Shown in pieces: positions 16,078-24,280 of a stretch of DNA of 38,331 nucleotides (positions are counted from its first letter, which is position 1; the number at the start of each line of letters is the position of its first letter). A model generated the notes under the pieces. That model was not told the DNA's origin. It worked only from the letters and a program-made list of their open reading frames with translations, and searched no databases. The translations under genes were made by a program, and so were the position numbers. Source of the DNA: Desulfococcaceae bacterium (GTDB lineage Bacteria; Desulfobacterota; Desulfobacteria; Desulfobacterales; Desulfosalsimonadaceae). The DNA is taken from the NCBI GenBank assembly GCA_030145385.1, contig JAQYVU010000038.1, positions 1-38,331 on the forward strand, in the 5' to 3' direction.

Positions 16078-17220
16078 TTACCGATTTTTTAATTTTTCAA
16101 CCGCCTTAATCACCACCTCAACGGCCCGGTCAATTTCAGATTCAGTGGTCATTTTCCCGATGCTGAACCGGACGGTTCCCTTGGCCCAGTTTTCGGGGAT
16201 GCCCATGGCGGTGAGCACATGGGAGATTTCCACGGTATCCGAATGGCAGGCCGCACCCGCGGATGCGGCCACTTCCAGGCCGATTTCTTCTAAAATCCGG
16301 TTGGCTTCAAGCCCGTAAAAAGACAGGCTCAAGGTGTTGGGCAGTCGTAATTCGGGGGGTCCGTTTAAGCGCACCCGGCCTGTTTTTGCCGTAATCCCGT
16401 CATAAAGCCGGTCCCTTAAACGCTTCATATGCGCCATGTTTTTTTCCAGATCCCGAAGGGCAATTTCACAGGCTTGTCCTAAGCCGACGATTTCAATCAC
16501 ATTTTCCGTGCCCGCCCGGCGGCTGTCTTCCTGGCCCGCGCCGTGACAAAACGGCTCCAGCTTCAACGGCTTTTGAATGTATAAGACCCCGATTCCCTTG
16601 GGTGCGTAGATTTTGTGCCCGGCAATTGTCAGCAGAGAAACATTGAGTTTGGCAACATCAACGGGAATTTTTCCCACGGACTGGGCGGCGTCCGTGTGCA
16701 TGATAATTTTTTTCGGCCGGGCCAGCGCGCCGATTTCGGCAACTGGCTGAACAGCGCCGGTTTCGTTGTTGGCATGCATAATGGAAATCAGAATGGTTTG
16801 AGGGCATATGGCATTTTCAATATCTTCAACCCGGACAATGCCGGTATCGTCCACCGGCAGATACGTTACCCGATACCCTTGTGTTTCCAGAAAACCGCAT
16901 ACTTCAAGCACGGCCGGGTGCTCAATTTCAGAAGTAATGATATGATTTCCCTTGTCCTTCATCAGACGGGCAACGCTTTTAATCGCATGGTTGTTGGACT
17001 CGGTGCCGCCGCTGGTGAACAGGATTTCATCCGGTGTGCAATTGATGGCCGACGCCACCTGCGCCCTTGCGGTTTCGACCGCCCGGCGCGGAGCAATGCC
17101 GTACCAGTGGGAAGAAGAGGGGTTGCCGAACTCGGTTTCAAAAAACGGCCGCATGGCCGCAATCACTTCCGGGTCATGGGGGGTGGTGCCGTTGTAATCC
17201 AGGTAAATCGGGTTTTTCAT
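16078..17220 (-). CDS. Cysteine desulfurase (NifS/IscS family)
   Basis: A 380-residue PLP enzyme that takes sulfur from cysteine as an enzyme persulfide for Fe-S clusters or other thio-cofactors. It starts with YLDYNGTTPHDPEVI; TSGGTESNN binds the cofactor phosphate, SEIEHPAVLE holds the His that stacks on PLP, HTDAAQSVGK follows, and the PLP Lys lies in IAGHKIYAPKGIG. The catalytic Cys is in AASAGAACHSD. The ATG at 17220 is used because this is where family similarity begins; the in-frame extension is not supported. No iscU, nifU or SUF gene lies nearby, so its partner is unknown. It is followed by palindrome A. Confidence 0.92.
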   Translation of the reverse strand: MKNPIYLDYNGTTPHDPEVIAAMRPFFETEFGNPSSSHWYGIAPRRAVETARAQVASAINCTPDEILFTSGGTESNNHAIKSVARLMKDKGNHIITSEIEHPAVLEVCGFLETQGYRVTYLPVDDTGIVRVEDIENAICPQTILISIMHANNETGAVQPVAEIGALARPKKIIMHTDAAQSVGKIPVDVAKLNVSLLTIAGHKIYAPKGIGVLYIQKPLKLEPFCHGAGQEDSRRAGTENVIEIVGLGQACEIALRDLEKNMAHMKRLRDRLYDGITAKTGRVRLNGPPELRLPNTLSLSFYGLEANRILEEIGLEVAASAGAACHSDTVEISHVLTAMGIPENWAKGTVRFSIGKMTTESEIDRAVEVVIKAVEKLKNR

Positions 17221-17344
17221 AATTTTTGCCTTATATGCTTTATTACTTAATTCATCATTAACCAATCTCGCAGAAGTTTTTTGATCTCTATTTACCTTTC
17301 TACGCAATATTAAAAGATTTTCAAGTTTGCTGCAGGTACAAGGA

Positions 17345-17385
17345 AAATGCCGCCCCGCTATAGTGAACTATGCGGGGCGGCATTT
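17345..17385 (-). terminator. Strong hairpin terminator after the thioesterase gene
   Basis: AAATGCCGCCCCGC (17345-17358) pairs perfectly with GCGGGGCGGCATTT (17372-17385), with a further ATAGT/ACTAT pairing inside. On the minus strand the stem is followed by TTTTCC. It lies about 40 bp beyond the thioesterase stop and separates that gene from the desulfurase. Confidence 0.8.
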
Positions 17386-17423
17386 GACGCCGCAGATGCG
17401 GTGAAATTGGAAATCGCGTAACG

Positions 17424-17918
17424 TTAAAATATAATGCACGTACTGATCCCATGCGCCACCAATTTTTCCTTATCACCAAAAACCTTGCCCGAAGCCGTTG
17501 CAATGCGGCTGCCCGAATGAACAATTTCGGCCCGGCAGCGGATCAGTCCGGTTTTAGCCGTCACCGGCCGGACAAAATTGATCTTCAGCTCCAAAGTGGA
17601 ACAGCTTTTTCCGATGGGCAAAGTGGACAGCACTGCGGCGGTCATGGTGGTGTCCAGCAATGTGGAAAGGATGCCGCCGTGCACAGTGGAAAACGGATTA
17701 TAATGGTATTCCCCGGGCTCGATTTCAAAAACCGCCGCGCCGGTTTCCACGTCATCGACTTTATATCCCACCAGCCGGGCAATGGGCGGTGGTGATATAT
17801 TCCCGCCCTTAATGGACTTCAGGTAATCCAGCCCGCTGAGGGCATTCGCATCCCGGGCACTGATTTTCGGATCTTCCCATGTAATAGTGCGGGTTCTTTC
17901 CTTGTTATCTGAAGTCAT
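17424..17918 (-). CDS. PaaI-family hotdog thioesterase
   Basis: A 164-residue hotdog-fold protein. YNPFSTVHGGILSTLLDTTMTAAV carries the PaaI-type HGG motif at the start of the central helix, whose following acidic residue serves catalysis in this family. LKINFVRPV and a C-terminal strand complete the fold. It should hydrolyse an acyl- or aryl-CoA thioester. The first 40 residues are an extension seen in several PaaI relatives. TGGAGGG is a good ribosome site before the ATG at 17918. The substrate is unknown. Confidence 0.82.
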   Translation of the reverse strand: MTSDNKERTRTITWEDPKISARDANALSGLDYLKSIKGGNISPPPIARLVGYKVDDVETGAAVFEIEPGEYHYNPFSTVHGGILSTLLDTTMTAAVLSTLPIGKSCSTLELKINFVRPVTAKTGLIRCRAEIVHSGSRIATASGKVFGDKEKLVAHGISTCIIF

Positions 17919-17963
17919 TTAAACCCTCCATTTTAAATCGGCCGGCAACGCTGTTATTGAAAA

Positions 17964-18749
17964 TCAGACGGGTTTTTGAGTAAAAAAATCGACCACCTTG
18001 TGTGTAAAATGCGCCTCAATAAATCCCGCGATCAGCAGGCATAAAATCACAAACAACGCAATGGCTCGGATGGGAAGCTTGTTTCTGTATGCCTGCACAT
18101 AATCAAACACATCATTTGCCGAATTGTTATCAGCCGCCCCTTTGACCAGCAGATGCCCGGAAAAAGCCACCGCACCGGCCAGGGAGATGGCCGGAATTTC
18201 AATGACCCCATGGGGCACCAGGGACATGATGCCGGTTAAATAGGATCCGAACAAGTGAGTGGCCGTAGACACGATAAACCCGCATTCCGCGCCGAGCAAT
18301 ATGATGCCGAGCAACGGCACCATCAGCCAGACGTATAACCGCCGGACCGGTTCTTCTTCTATTTTTGAACACCCGGGCAAAAAGCACAATGCCTTCATCC
18401 GTGACTTTCCTGCCAGTGATTTTCTCAGTCCCCGGGGAAATCTGGAGATATTACGCGGATTGATTAATGACGCGGTATAAATAAATGATATGGTGGCCAG
18501 GGCGCCCAGGGAATTCCAGACAAACAGGAGTACACCCGTATCGATTCCGAATTTAATGCCTTTTTCAAACACCGAGCCGGCAACCGCCAGACGTTGAGTT
18601 GATATTTCAAACAATTTTAACGGATCCAGATGAAACCATTCGATCAGAATATATCCGGCCGCCAGACTTGCGGCAAAAGAAATCAGATAGGCGCGAATCA
18701 ATTTCATCCAGGCCCGGTACATGAGTGATCCGTATTTAGTATGAAACAT
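17964..18749 (-). CDS. SpoIIM-like (DUF95) integral membrane protein
   Basis: A 261-residue protein with about five to six transmembrane helices. It has the family mark VPHGVIEIPAISLAGAVAFS in the penultimate membrane region and a basic cytoplasmic loop (ISRFPRGLRKSLAGKSRMK). SpoIIM itself acts in engulfment during sporulation, but homologues are widespread in non-sporulating bacteria with unknown, possibly transport-related, roles. A second ATG at 18722 (MYRAWMKL) could be the true start; neither has a strong ribosome site. It lies between the DUF202 and thioesterase genes on the same strand. Confidence 0.72.
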   Translation of the reverse strand: MFHTKYGSLMYRAWMKLIRAYLISFAASLAAGYILIEWFHLDPLKLFEISTQRLAVAGSVFEKGIKFGIDTGVLLFVWNSLGALATISFIYTASLINPRNISRFPRGLRKSLAGKSRMKALCFLPGCSKIEEEPVRRLYVWLMVPLLGIILLGAECGFIVSTATHLFGSYLTGIMSLVPHGVIEIPAISLAGAVAFSGHLLVKGAADNNSANDVFDYVQAYRNKLPIRAIALFVILCLLIAGFIEAHFTHKVVDFFTQKPV

Positions 18750-18802
18750 AACATCGATGATTATATAAAAACGTTTGAAAAACCATTCTCCTGATATTGA
18801 AT

Positions 18803-19135
18803 TTAATCTATAAATTCAGCAATTAAACTGTGTTTTAACTTTAATTGGCGAATCAGATGCTCGTAATGCCGCATACGAACCATTGAGCGGAAAATCAGGT
18901 AAACGCCCAATGCAATTAAAACCAGAACAAGCACCCCCAGCGGGACAAGAAGAGGTATCACAGTCAGGACATCATAGTATTTTGACGTGGCAATCAAAAC
19001 GCTCAATACGGAGAGGGGCAGTGCCAGCACGGCGATGCCGGTGCGCATCACGGAGAGAGACGTGCGCTTTTCGGCTAAAAGCAGCTGCGCTTCATTTATG
19101 GCGATTGAAGTACTTTCACTATTTTTATTTTTCAC
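18803..19135 (-). CDS. DUF202-like small membrane protein
   Basis: A 110-residue protein with two transmembrane helices (TGIAVLALPLSVLSVLIA and LVPLGVLVLVLIALGVYLIF). The segment before the first helix (EAQLLLAEKRTSLSVMRTG) matches the LAxERTxLAxxRT pattern of DUF202/YidH-type proteins, whose function is unknown. It starts with GTG at 19135, preceded by GAGGGG. It is probably in the same transcript as the SpoIIM-like gene. Confidence 0.6.
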   Translation of the reverse strand: MKNKNSESTSIAINEAQLLLAEKRTSLSVMRTGIAVLALPLSVLSVLIATSKYYDVLTVIPLLVPLGVLVLVLIALGVYLIFRSMVRMRHYEHLIRQLKLKHSLIAEFID

Positions 19136-19168
19136 AGTCCCCTCATATTGATAAATGCATTTTTTTTA

Positions 19169-19570
19169 TTATGTATAAAAAGCTTCCTTTCTCTGTGCCA
19201 GTTGTATGAAATTGCCCCAGGGATCTTTAACAATCAGCACCGTGGCGGCCGGGTCTGCGGTGGCGCAATCAGTCACAAATTCCGCACCCAGTTCCAGCAG
19301 CCTGCTTTTATCTGCTTCAATATTGTTGCTTTTAAATGCAATGTGAAGCTGCAGGGGATGGGAAAGGGCATCTTCGATGCATGCCAGCGTAAGATCCGTT
19401 ATCAGTTCAAATATCAGCCCGGTTTGACTGCATTTAATAAACGCCACATGACCGTTTGGTGTTTCAAAAGAATTTAAAACAATAAATCCCAGGGCCTCTT
19501 GATACCAGCGGGCCATGGATTCACTGTCTTTGACTACCAGCCCGATATGTTCGATGCCGTTTGATGCCAT
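19169..19570 (-). CDS. VOC (glyoxalase/bleomycin-resistance) superfamily protein
   Basis: A 133-residue protein with the two beta-alpha-beta-beta-beta modules of the VOC fold. It begins GIEHIGLVVKDSESMARWYQ with the first metal-ligand His, and ends VLIVKDPWGNFIQLAQ. HIAF in the middle and the Glu in FELITD could complete a metal site. Members include glyoxalase I, epimerases and dioxygenases; the reaction here cannot be named. AAGGAAG precedes the ATG. Confidence 0.8.
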   Translation of the reverse strand: MASNGIEHIGLVVKDSESMARWYQEALGFIVLNSFETPNGHVAFIKCSQTGLIFELITDLTLACIEDALSHPLQLHIAFKSNNIEADKSRLLELGAEFVTDCATADPAATVLIVKDPWGNFIQLAQRKEAFYT

Positions 19571-19635
19571 GAATCTTCCTTATCTGAAACAATCAGCAAA
19601 AAATAAAATAAAAAATCCTGAATCGTTTGAGCATA

Positions 19636-20499
19636 TCAGCAAATGATATTGTGAACCTTTTGTTTCTGCATTTGGTAAAGATCAATGTCTTTTGAACGCC
19701 AGGGCCGAAATCCTTTATCAACATATTTGAACGCGCCGCGTGTGAGCATGGGCAGGGATTGAAAAACAAACTTCAGGTACGGTCCCCAGTTTTTGCCTTT
19801 GAGCAGGATTCCGTCTTTTAGAAGAAAATAAAACTGAATGCCGTAGACAGAGACCAGCGTGGCCGGCATCCAGAAAAAAAGAAGTGCCAGGGTCAACAGC
19901 CAGGTCCGTTTTTCCAGGGCCGCAAACACATCAAAGCATACGGCCTGGTGCTCCAGTTCTTCAAGTGCATGCCAGTTTGTGAAATCAATGGCGGCATTGG
20001 TGGCGGCATTGGCCTGGTCCCCCGTCCAGAACGTTTTATTGACAATAAAATCGCGACTGATAGCGGATGTAAAATGTTCAAACGCAGCCGGCATGGCCAG
20101 CTCCCACGCCGGCGGAGAAAATCTGCGCAGGATGCGGACAAAAAATTTCTGAAACTGTTCAAACAGGCGGATGGCCGGGTATCCGCATTTTTTTAGCAGG
20201 CCATTGCATCGCAGGTGCATCAGCGTATGGCGACCTTCCTGCCGGATCAGCGCATCCATGTCACGGATCAGTTTCGGATCGGAGATGCTGTCCGCGTATT
20301 TTCGGACAATGTCGATGACCGTGCGTTCCGAGTGGGGCACCACAATGGAAAGGGCGTTCATAAAATGAGAGGTGAACGGGTCTTTCAGCCAGTATTTACT
20401 GACTCCTGAAAAATCAAACTCCGGCCGACGGGGTTCGATGGCAATATCATCCGGTGTTGAACTGTGCGCCGTATTCAATTGTTTGATATTATCTTTCAT
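19636..20499 (-). CDS. Predicted metal-dependent hydrolase (PF10118 family)
   Basis: A 287-residue, mostly helical protein of the uncharacterised COG3687/PF10118 family. Conserved His and Glu pairs are visible: VVPHSERTVIDIVR near residue 55, IRQEGRHTLMHLRCN near 88, AAFEHFTSAISRDF near 140 and WHALEELEHQAVCFDVF near 177. Their pattern suggests a ferritin-like di-metal site. A hydrophobic stretch (LLTLALLFFWMPATLVSVYG) may attach it to the membrane. The ATG at 20499 has a GGGA site; the TTG two codons upstream is less likely. It follows the thymidylate synthase gene by 20 bp. Confidence 0.78.
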   Translation of the reverse strand: MKDNIKQLNTAHSSTPDDIAIEPRRPEFDFSGVSKYWLKDPFTSHFMNALSIVVPHSERTVIDIVRKYADSISDPKLIRDMDALIRQEGRHTLMHLRCNGLLKKCGYPAIRLFEQFQKFFVRILRRFSPPAWELAMPAAFEHFTSAISRDFIVNKTFWTGDQANAATNAAIDFTNWHALEELEHQAVCFDVFAALEKRTWLLTLALLFFWMPATLVSVYGIQFYFLLKDGILLKGKNWGPYLKFVFQSLPMLTRGAFKYVDKGFRPWRSKDIDLYQMQKQKVHNIIC

Positions 20500-20519
20500 T
20501 GGCAATCCCGATCATTTGA

Positions 20520-21182
20520 TTATTTACCGGTTCGGAGCTTGGCCAGTTCTTCCACATACCCGTAAATGTGAAGGCCTTTACTGCTGGCCACGATCGGACC
20601 GGATTCCACACCAATTTCATCGGCCATGGTTTTCTGCAGCACCGAGATACCGGCAAGATTTGCGGGAAATCCGCCCCACAGGTCCCAGGACCGGAAATAC
20701 GGGTAAAAAATAAGGGTATTGTCCTTTATCCGCATGTCAATATGCCTTAAACACGGCGGATCTTCCAGGTTATAATCATCATGGCGGGCCACCTGCAAAA
20801 CCGCCTGGTTCGTGCTGGGTGTTTTCTTAAGCACCTCGGTCCAGTAGGGAATCTGCGGGTATATCCTGGACCCGTAGGTATATTGTTCGGTGGGTTCGAT
20901 ATGATCGGTCATTAAATAGGGCAGATACTGCTCCACATAACCGTTGGCAACCGGGTTCGGAATGTTCAGATGGGTCGGTATCTGCGGCAGCATGGTGTCA
21001 TAGGGCGCGGAATACGGTTTTTTAATGTACACGACAATGTGATCAAATTCCAGCCGGGTCTGTCCCACATACGACCCGTGCTGAATTTCATATTTAAACC
21101 CGACATCTAAAATCGCGGCAATACATTGAAACCATGCATCCTGAATATCAACCGCATCAATTTTTGTCATTACAAGATCCAT
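20520..21182 (-). CDS. Archaeal (methanogen)-type thymidylate synthase
   Basis: A 220-residue ThyA-superfamily protein that should methylate dUMP to dTMP using a methylene-folate-type donor. The active site is intact: Cys144 in LEDPPCLRHID, Arg164 and Asp167 in RSWDLWGGFPANLAG, Asn175, and His205 and Tyr207 in GLHIYGYVEEL. These equal E. coli Cys146, Arg166, Asp169, Asn177, His207 and Tyr209 shifted by exactly two. Like the short methanogen family (TIGR03283), it lacks the last roughly 40 residues that close over the folate in ThyA. It is first of a minus-strand run with the PF10118 gene. A related activity such as hydroxymethylation cannot be excluded. Confidence 0.8.
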   Translation of the reverse strand: MDLVMTKIDAVDIQDAWFQCIAAILDVGFKYEIQHGSYVGQTRLEFDHIVVYIKKPYSAPYDTMLPQIPTHLNIPNPVANGYVEQYLPYLMTDHIEPTEQYTYGSRIYPQIPYWTEVLKKTPSTNQAVLQVARHDDYNLEDPPCLRHIDMRIKDNTLIFYPYFRSWDLWGGFPANLAGISVLQKTMADEIGVESGPIVASSKGLHIYGYVEELAKLRTGK

Positions 21183-21248
21183 ACCTGATTATATCCTTTC
21201 CTAAAAAATCCAAAGCAAATGCCATATGAGTATTCACGCCTTAACCCA

Positions 21249-21344
21249 TAAAATGCTTAAACGCACAACGCGGGTTTAAGCAAAATTTTATCTTACTCCT
21301 AAGTTGAGCGATTGTCGAGGTTGCCGCAAGTTTAAAACGCTCAA
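21249..21344. repeat. Two adjacent hairpins between the SUI1 and thymidylate synthase genes
   Basis: GCTTAAAC/GTTTAAGC (21255-21262 and 21274-21281), extended by AT pairs, and TTGAGCG/CGCTCAA (21304-21310 and 21338-21344). They lie after the SUI1 stop and before the thymidylate synthase start, so they may stop or modulate transcription between them. Neither has a clear T-run. Confidence 0.45.
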
Positions 21345-21359
21345 TTCAGGTTACTGATT

Positions 21360-21722
21360 TTAACCACCGGAACGCTTGACTGTCCATCCTTTTTTTTCCA
21401 GTTCCGCCACGAGAAAATCCCTGTGATCCCCCTGAATTTCAATAATACCGTCTTTCACGGTGCCGCCGGTGCCGCATTTTTTTTTCAGTTCCTTTCCAAG
21501 GCTTTTTATCGCCTCTCCATCTAAGGGGACACCGGAAATCAATGTGACGCCTTTTCCCTTGCGCCCTTTGGTTTGTCTGCCCACCCGCACAATACCGTCT
21601 CCTTTGGGAGCACTTTTTTCCCGCCGGCAAGCGCATTGGTCAAACGGCCGACTGCACACCGGACACATTTTACCGTGCTCCGTGGAATAGACAATTCCGC
21701 TATTTTTTTTCATTTTTGCCAT
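21360..21722 (-). CDS. yciH: SUI1/YciH-type translation initiation factor homologue
   Basis: A 120-residue protein. The N-terminal segment has a small zinc-ribbon-like cluster (MCPVCSRPFDQCACRR). The eIF1/SUI1 domain follows: GIVRVGRQTKGRKGKGVTLISG, then KKKCGTGGTVKDGIIEIQGDHRD and LEKKGW. In E. coli YciH influences start-site and initiator selection; the same fold in archaea and eukaryotes is factor 1. The ATG at 21722 follows AGGGGG at good spacing, and that site overlaps the stop codon of the upstream lipoprotein hydrolase gene, so the two are probably translated from one message. Confidence 0.9.
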   Translation of the reverse strand: MAKMKKNSGIVYSTEHGKMCPVCSRPFDQCACRREKSAPKGDGIVRVGRQTKGRKGKGVTLISGVPLDGEAIKSLGKELKKKCGTGGTVKDGIIEIQGDHRDFLVAELEKKGWTVKRSGG

Positions 21723-21730
21723 TTTTCCCC

Positions 21731-22561
21731 CTAATAGCCTTCCACCTTCAGCCTGTCCACCTTCACTATAAATTCCGCAATTGCGCCCCAATACTTTTCC
21801 GGATCCACCTGTGACAAATTATTATGGCCGGCACCGTCGATGATCACCAAGCGCTTTTCAACATCCGCATGGTCAAAAATTTCCCTGCCCATTGAAAACG
21901 GGAGGATTTCGTCATCCGTGCCATGAACGACCAGCACCGGGCATTTGATATTAGAAATTTTAGACAGATTATCAAATGCGTTGCCGGCAAGCAAGGAAAG
22001 GAAACCCAATCCCTGGGCCCTGGCATGGGCTTTTGCGCTGGTCAACGGGGTAATCAGAATCAGGCCGGCAATGTCTTTTTGCTGTGACGTGTGAACGGCC
22101 ACGGTGGTTCCGATGGACCGCCCGAATATGATGATATTTTTCAACGAATAGCCAAGCTTCTGTGTTGCGTAATCAATTGCCGAGGCACCGTCAATATAAA
22201 TCCCTTTTTCACTGGGCTTTCCGCTGCTTTTCCCGTAACCCCGGTAACTGATTGCCAACACATTGATGCCGCAGTTTTTAAGATTTAAGATATCGGAAAG
22301 ACGATGGCAGATATTGCCGGCATTTCCATGGAAAAATATCAGAATACGATCAGAGGCAGGGTTTTTAACATAATAGGACTGAAGTCTGACATTATCGCTG
22401 GTGGTGATAAAAATTTCTTCAACCTCCAGCGGAAGTTTTTCCGCAGGTATGATGTTTTGGGTATCCGGATAAAACGCAAACTGGTTAACAATACTGCTGC
22501 ACCCTGCCAGGACAATCAGGCAGCACGCCAGGAATGCGGATTTGAAAAGCGATTTCTTCAC
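21731..22561 (-). CDS. Alpha/beta hydrolase lipoprotein (BEM46-like)
   Basis: A 276-residue protein with a lipoprotein signal (lipobox VLAGC, Cys21), so membrane-anchored outside the cytoplasm. The fold has ILIFFHGNAGN (oxyanion region), ISYRGYGKSSGKPSE, the nucleophile elbow FGRSIGTT with Ser149, an Asp in VVHGTDDEILPF and the His in DGAGHNNLSQ. This complete triad and the YRGYGxSxGxPSE block fit the BEM46/FSH-like esterase group. The substrate is unknown. It leads the short operon with yciH. Confidence 0.85.
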   Translation of the reverse strand: MKKSLFKSAFLACCLIVLAGCSSIVNQFAFYPDTQNIIPAEKLPLEVEEIFITTSDNVRLQSYYVKNPASDRILIFFHGNAGNICHRLSDILNLKNCGINVLAISYRGYGKSSGKPSEKGIYIDGASAIDYATQKLGYSLKNIIIFGRSIGTTVAVHTSQQKDIAGLILITPLTSAKAHARAQGLGFLSLLAGNAFDNLSKISNIKCPVLVVHGTDDEILPFSMGREIFDHADVEKRLVIIDGAGHNNLSQVDPEKYWGAIAEFIVKVDRLKVEGY

Positions 22562-22689
22562 AGGTTCCCTTTTTTTTCAAAATCAGAGTGTTTTTCACGA
22601 TATCGATTTTTTTTATCATGATATTATAATGTTTTCAATCACTAAAGTATTTACACGCGCCGGCGGCATTGCAAACCAAAATTGTTCTT

Positions 22690-22720
22690 CTTTCAGTCCG
22701 GACACTTACCGGACAGAAAG
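22690..22720 (+). repeat. Hairpin in the divergent intergenic region before the CBS-domain gene
   Basis: CTTTCAGTCCGG pairs with CCGGACAGAAAG (one A:A mismatch) around the loop ACACTTA, followed by TTGCTATTTGTTTTTG. It has the shape of a terminator in the plus direction, but no plus-strand gene ends before it, so it could be a leader attenuator of the CBS gene. Confidence 0.5.
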
Positions 22721-22804
22721 TTGCTATTTGTTTTTGTTTAAAGTAATCTTATTTTTATTAAATACGCAGATTCTTTTCTGATCATCACAGGGAGATTGAT
22801 CACA

Positions 22805-23281
22805 ATGAAAATCGCACAGGACATTTTAAAAGAAAAAAAAGCACCTAAAATGGTCACCATTTCAGAGGATGCCACCATTTATGAAGCCATCACGCTGATG
22901 GTAAAAAATAAAATCGGCGCCATGCTGGTCAGCAACGGGGATGACATTAAAGGAATCTGGACGGAGCGCGATTATTTGAGGAACACGATGGAGCCCGGGT
23001 TTGACCCGAAAACCACCCGGATCAGAGATTATATGAAGACGGATTTGATCTCTGCCACGCATGATACGACAATTATCAAGCTGCAGGAAAAATTTTTAGG
23101 TCTCTACATCCGTCATATACTGATCAAAAAGAAAAAAAAGTACATCGGCATGCTGTCGGTGGGAGATGTCATCCGCGCCAGTCTGCTGACCAAAGATGAC
23201 GAGATCAAAAATCTGAATAAAATAGCCAGCTGGGAATATTATGAAAACTGGAGCTGGAGCCGGAAAACAAAACCAAAATAA
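22805..23281 (+). CDS. CBS-domain protein (tandem CBS pair)
   Basis: A 158-residue protein made of one Bateman module: first CBS about residues 8-65 (VTISEDATIYEAITLMVKNK, GAMLVSNGDDIKGIWTERD), second about 72-135 (RDYMKTDLISATHDTTIIK, RHILIKKKKKYIGMLSVGDV). Such stand-alone pairs bind adenine nucleotides and often sense energy state. The ATG at 22805 has GGGAG ten bases upstream; the TTG at 22796 is too close to it. The C-terminal tail EYYENWSWSRK is aromatic and basic. There is no clear partner gene. Confidence 0.88.
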   Translation: MKIAQDILKEKKAPKMVTISEDATIYEAITLMVKNKIGAMLVSNGDDIKGIWTERDYLRNTMEPGFDPKTTRIRDYMKTDLISATHDTTIIKLQEKFLGLYIRHILIKKKKKYIGMLSVGDVIRASLLTKDDEIKNLNKIASWEYYENWSWSRKTKPK

Positions 23282-23314
23282 AAATTTGAACCTGATTGAT
23301 CGGGGAACCCTTTT

Positions 23315-24058
23315 TTAATCGCCGTCCGCCGGATGCGCCATATCGTTTATGATGTGCTGATAAAAATCTGACAGGTACGGCTTAAATAAATACAGGATTT
23401 CTTCCAGGTGATCTTCAATAACAATCGGCACCGCATGGGTAAACACATCCAGCATGATAACGGCATTTACGGATGAATCCGTTTGGGTGATGCTTCGCAA
23501 ACGCGCAGCGATGTGGATATTTAACACATTTAAATTTTTATAAATTTGAGACAATCCCGTCAATTCGGAATCCACTTTTAGCCCCTGTTTTTCACGAAGG
23601 TACTGGGCCAGCAAATACATCCCGGTTGCCCGAAATATGGTTTCCTGCGGGGTGGCCATGGGCAGATGGAAACGGACCATTGGTTTAAAAAAAGCGGTAT
23701 GCGGGCAGCCGCTGGCGGAAAACAGCACCCCAAGCAAAGAACTGATGCCCCGTTGTGCAGTGGTCCGCTGGCATACTTTGCGTTCTGATGTAATGATTTC
23801 CAGATCAACTTCATCATAGGACAAAATCTTATCAAATCGCGCAACAACATCCACCAGACTCCCGGCGATGGGGCAAAACAAATGGGTGCCGCTATCCAGG
23901 GAACAGTGAGGGCACTGATGGAATTTGAGCCTGGCCCATGCCGGCAAATCTAAAGCGGGCTTGTTGACAAGTTCAAGATTATCAGCATCTAATTTTATAT
24001 CTACCGTCTCATGCAGACCGTTAAACTTGAAGACGTATTGAATCTCAATCAAATCCAT
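23315..24058 (-). CDS. Conserved Cys-containing protein of unknown function (possibly DUF6901-like)
   Basis: A 247-residue protein without signal peptide or membrane helices. Residues 1-40 form a beta-rich start (IQYVFKFNGLHETVDIKLDA). A cluster HQCPHCSLDSGTHLFCPIAG (Cys49, Cys52, Cys62) looks like a metal or Fe-S site, perhaps with Cys96 or Cys118. The second half is helical. The overall pattern is reminiscent of DUF6901 proteins of Deltaproteobacteria, but that assignment is from memory and weak. The ATG at 24058 follows AGGATATG; a longer frame runs through palindrome B and is rejected. It lies downstream of DUF711 and ACT on the same strand. Confidence 0.6.
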   Translation of the reverse strand: MDLIEIQYVFKFNGLHETVDIKLDADNLELVNKPALDLPAWARLKFHQCPHCSLDSGTHLFCPIAGSLVDVVARFDKILSYDEVDLEIITSERKVCQRTTAQRGISSLLGVLFSASGCPHTAFFKPMVRFHLPMATPQETIFRATGMYLLAQYLREKQGLKVDSELTGLSQIYKNLNVLNIHIAARLRSITQTDSSVNAVIMLDVFTHAVPIVIEDHLEEILYLFKPYLSDFYQHIINDMAHPADGD

Positions 24059-24165
24059 TATAGCCCATATCCTAAGGGAAAAGTTTATTACCGACCCTAA
24101 AAAGATTAAAAAAAATCTTAATCTTTCGCGGGGTACAGCTGCTGATGTGATGTCAACCAATGACC

Positions 24166-24275
24166 TGTAATTATTCACAGGGTGCTGCAGATGTGAGGCA
24201 CCGAGTACGCAGACGTACTTTTGTACTTCAAGTGCTCGGCAACAATACAGATGCGGTGCCATGTGAATAATTACA
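24166..24275. repeat. Long imperfect palindrome B, directly after the DUF711 gene
   Basis: TGTAATTATTCACA (24166-24179) is perfectly complementary to TGTGAATAATTACA (24262-24275). Inside, CACCGAGTAC pairs loosely with the GTACTTCAAGTGCTCGG region, and the centre holds GTAC-GCAGAC-GTAC (24205-24218). It starts five bases beyond the DUF711 stop codon, the same placement as elements A and C. Confidence 0.75.
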
Positions 24276-24280
24276 AAAAA

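Noticed and set aside
24059-24262. Upstream extension of the Cys-cluster protein through palindrome B
   Set aside because: The added residues are translated from a palindromic repeat and no ribosome site supports them; the ATG at 24058 is well placed.
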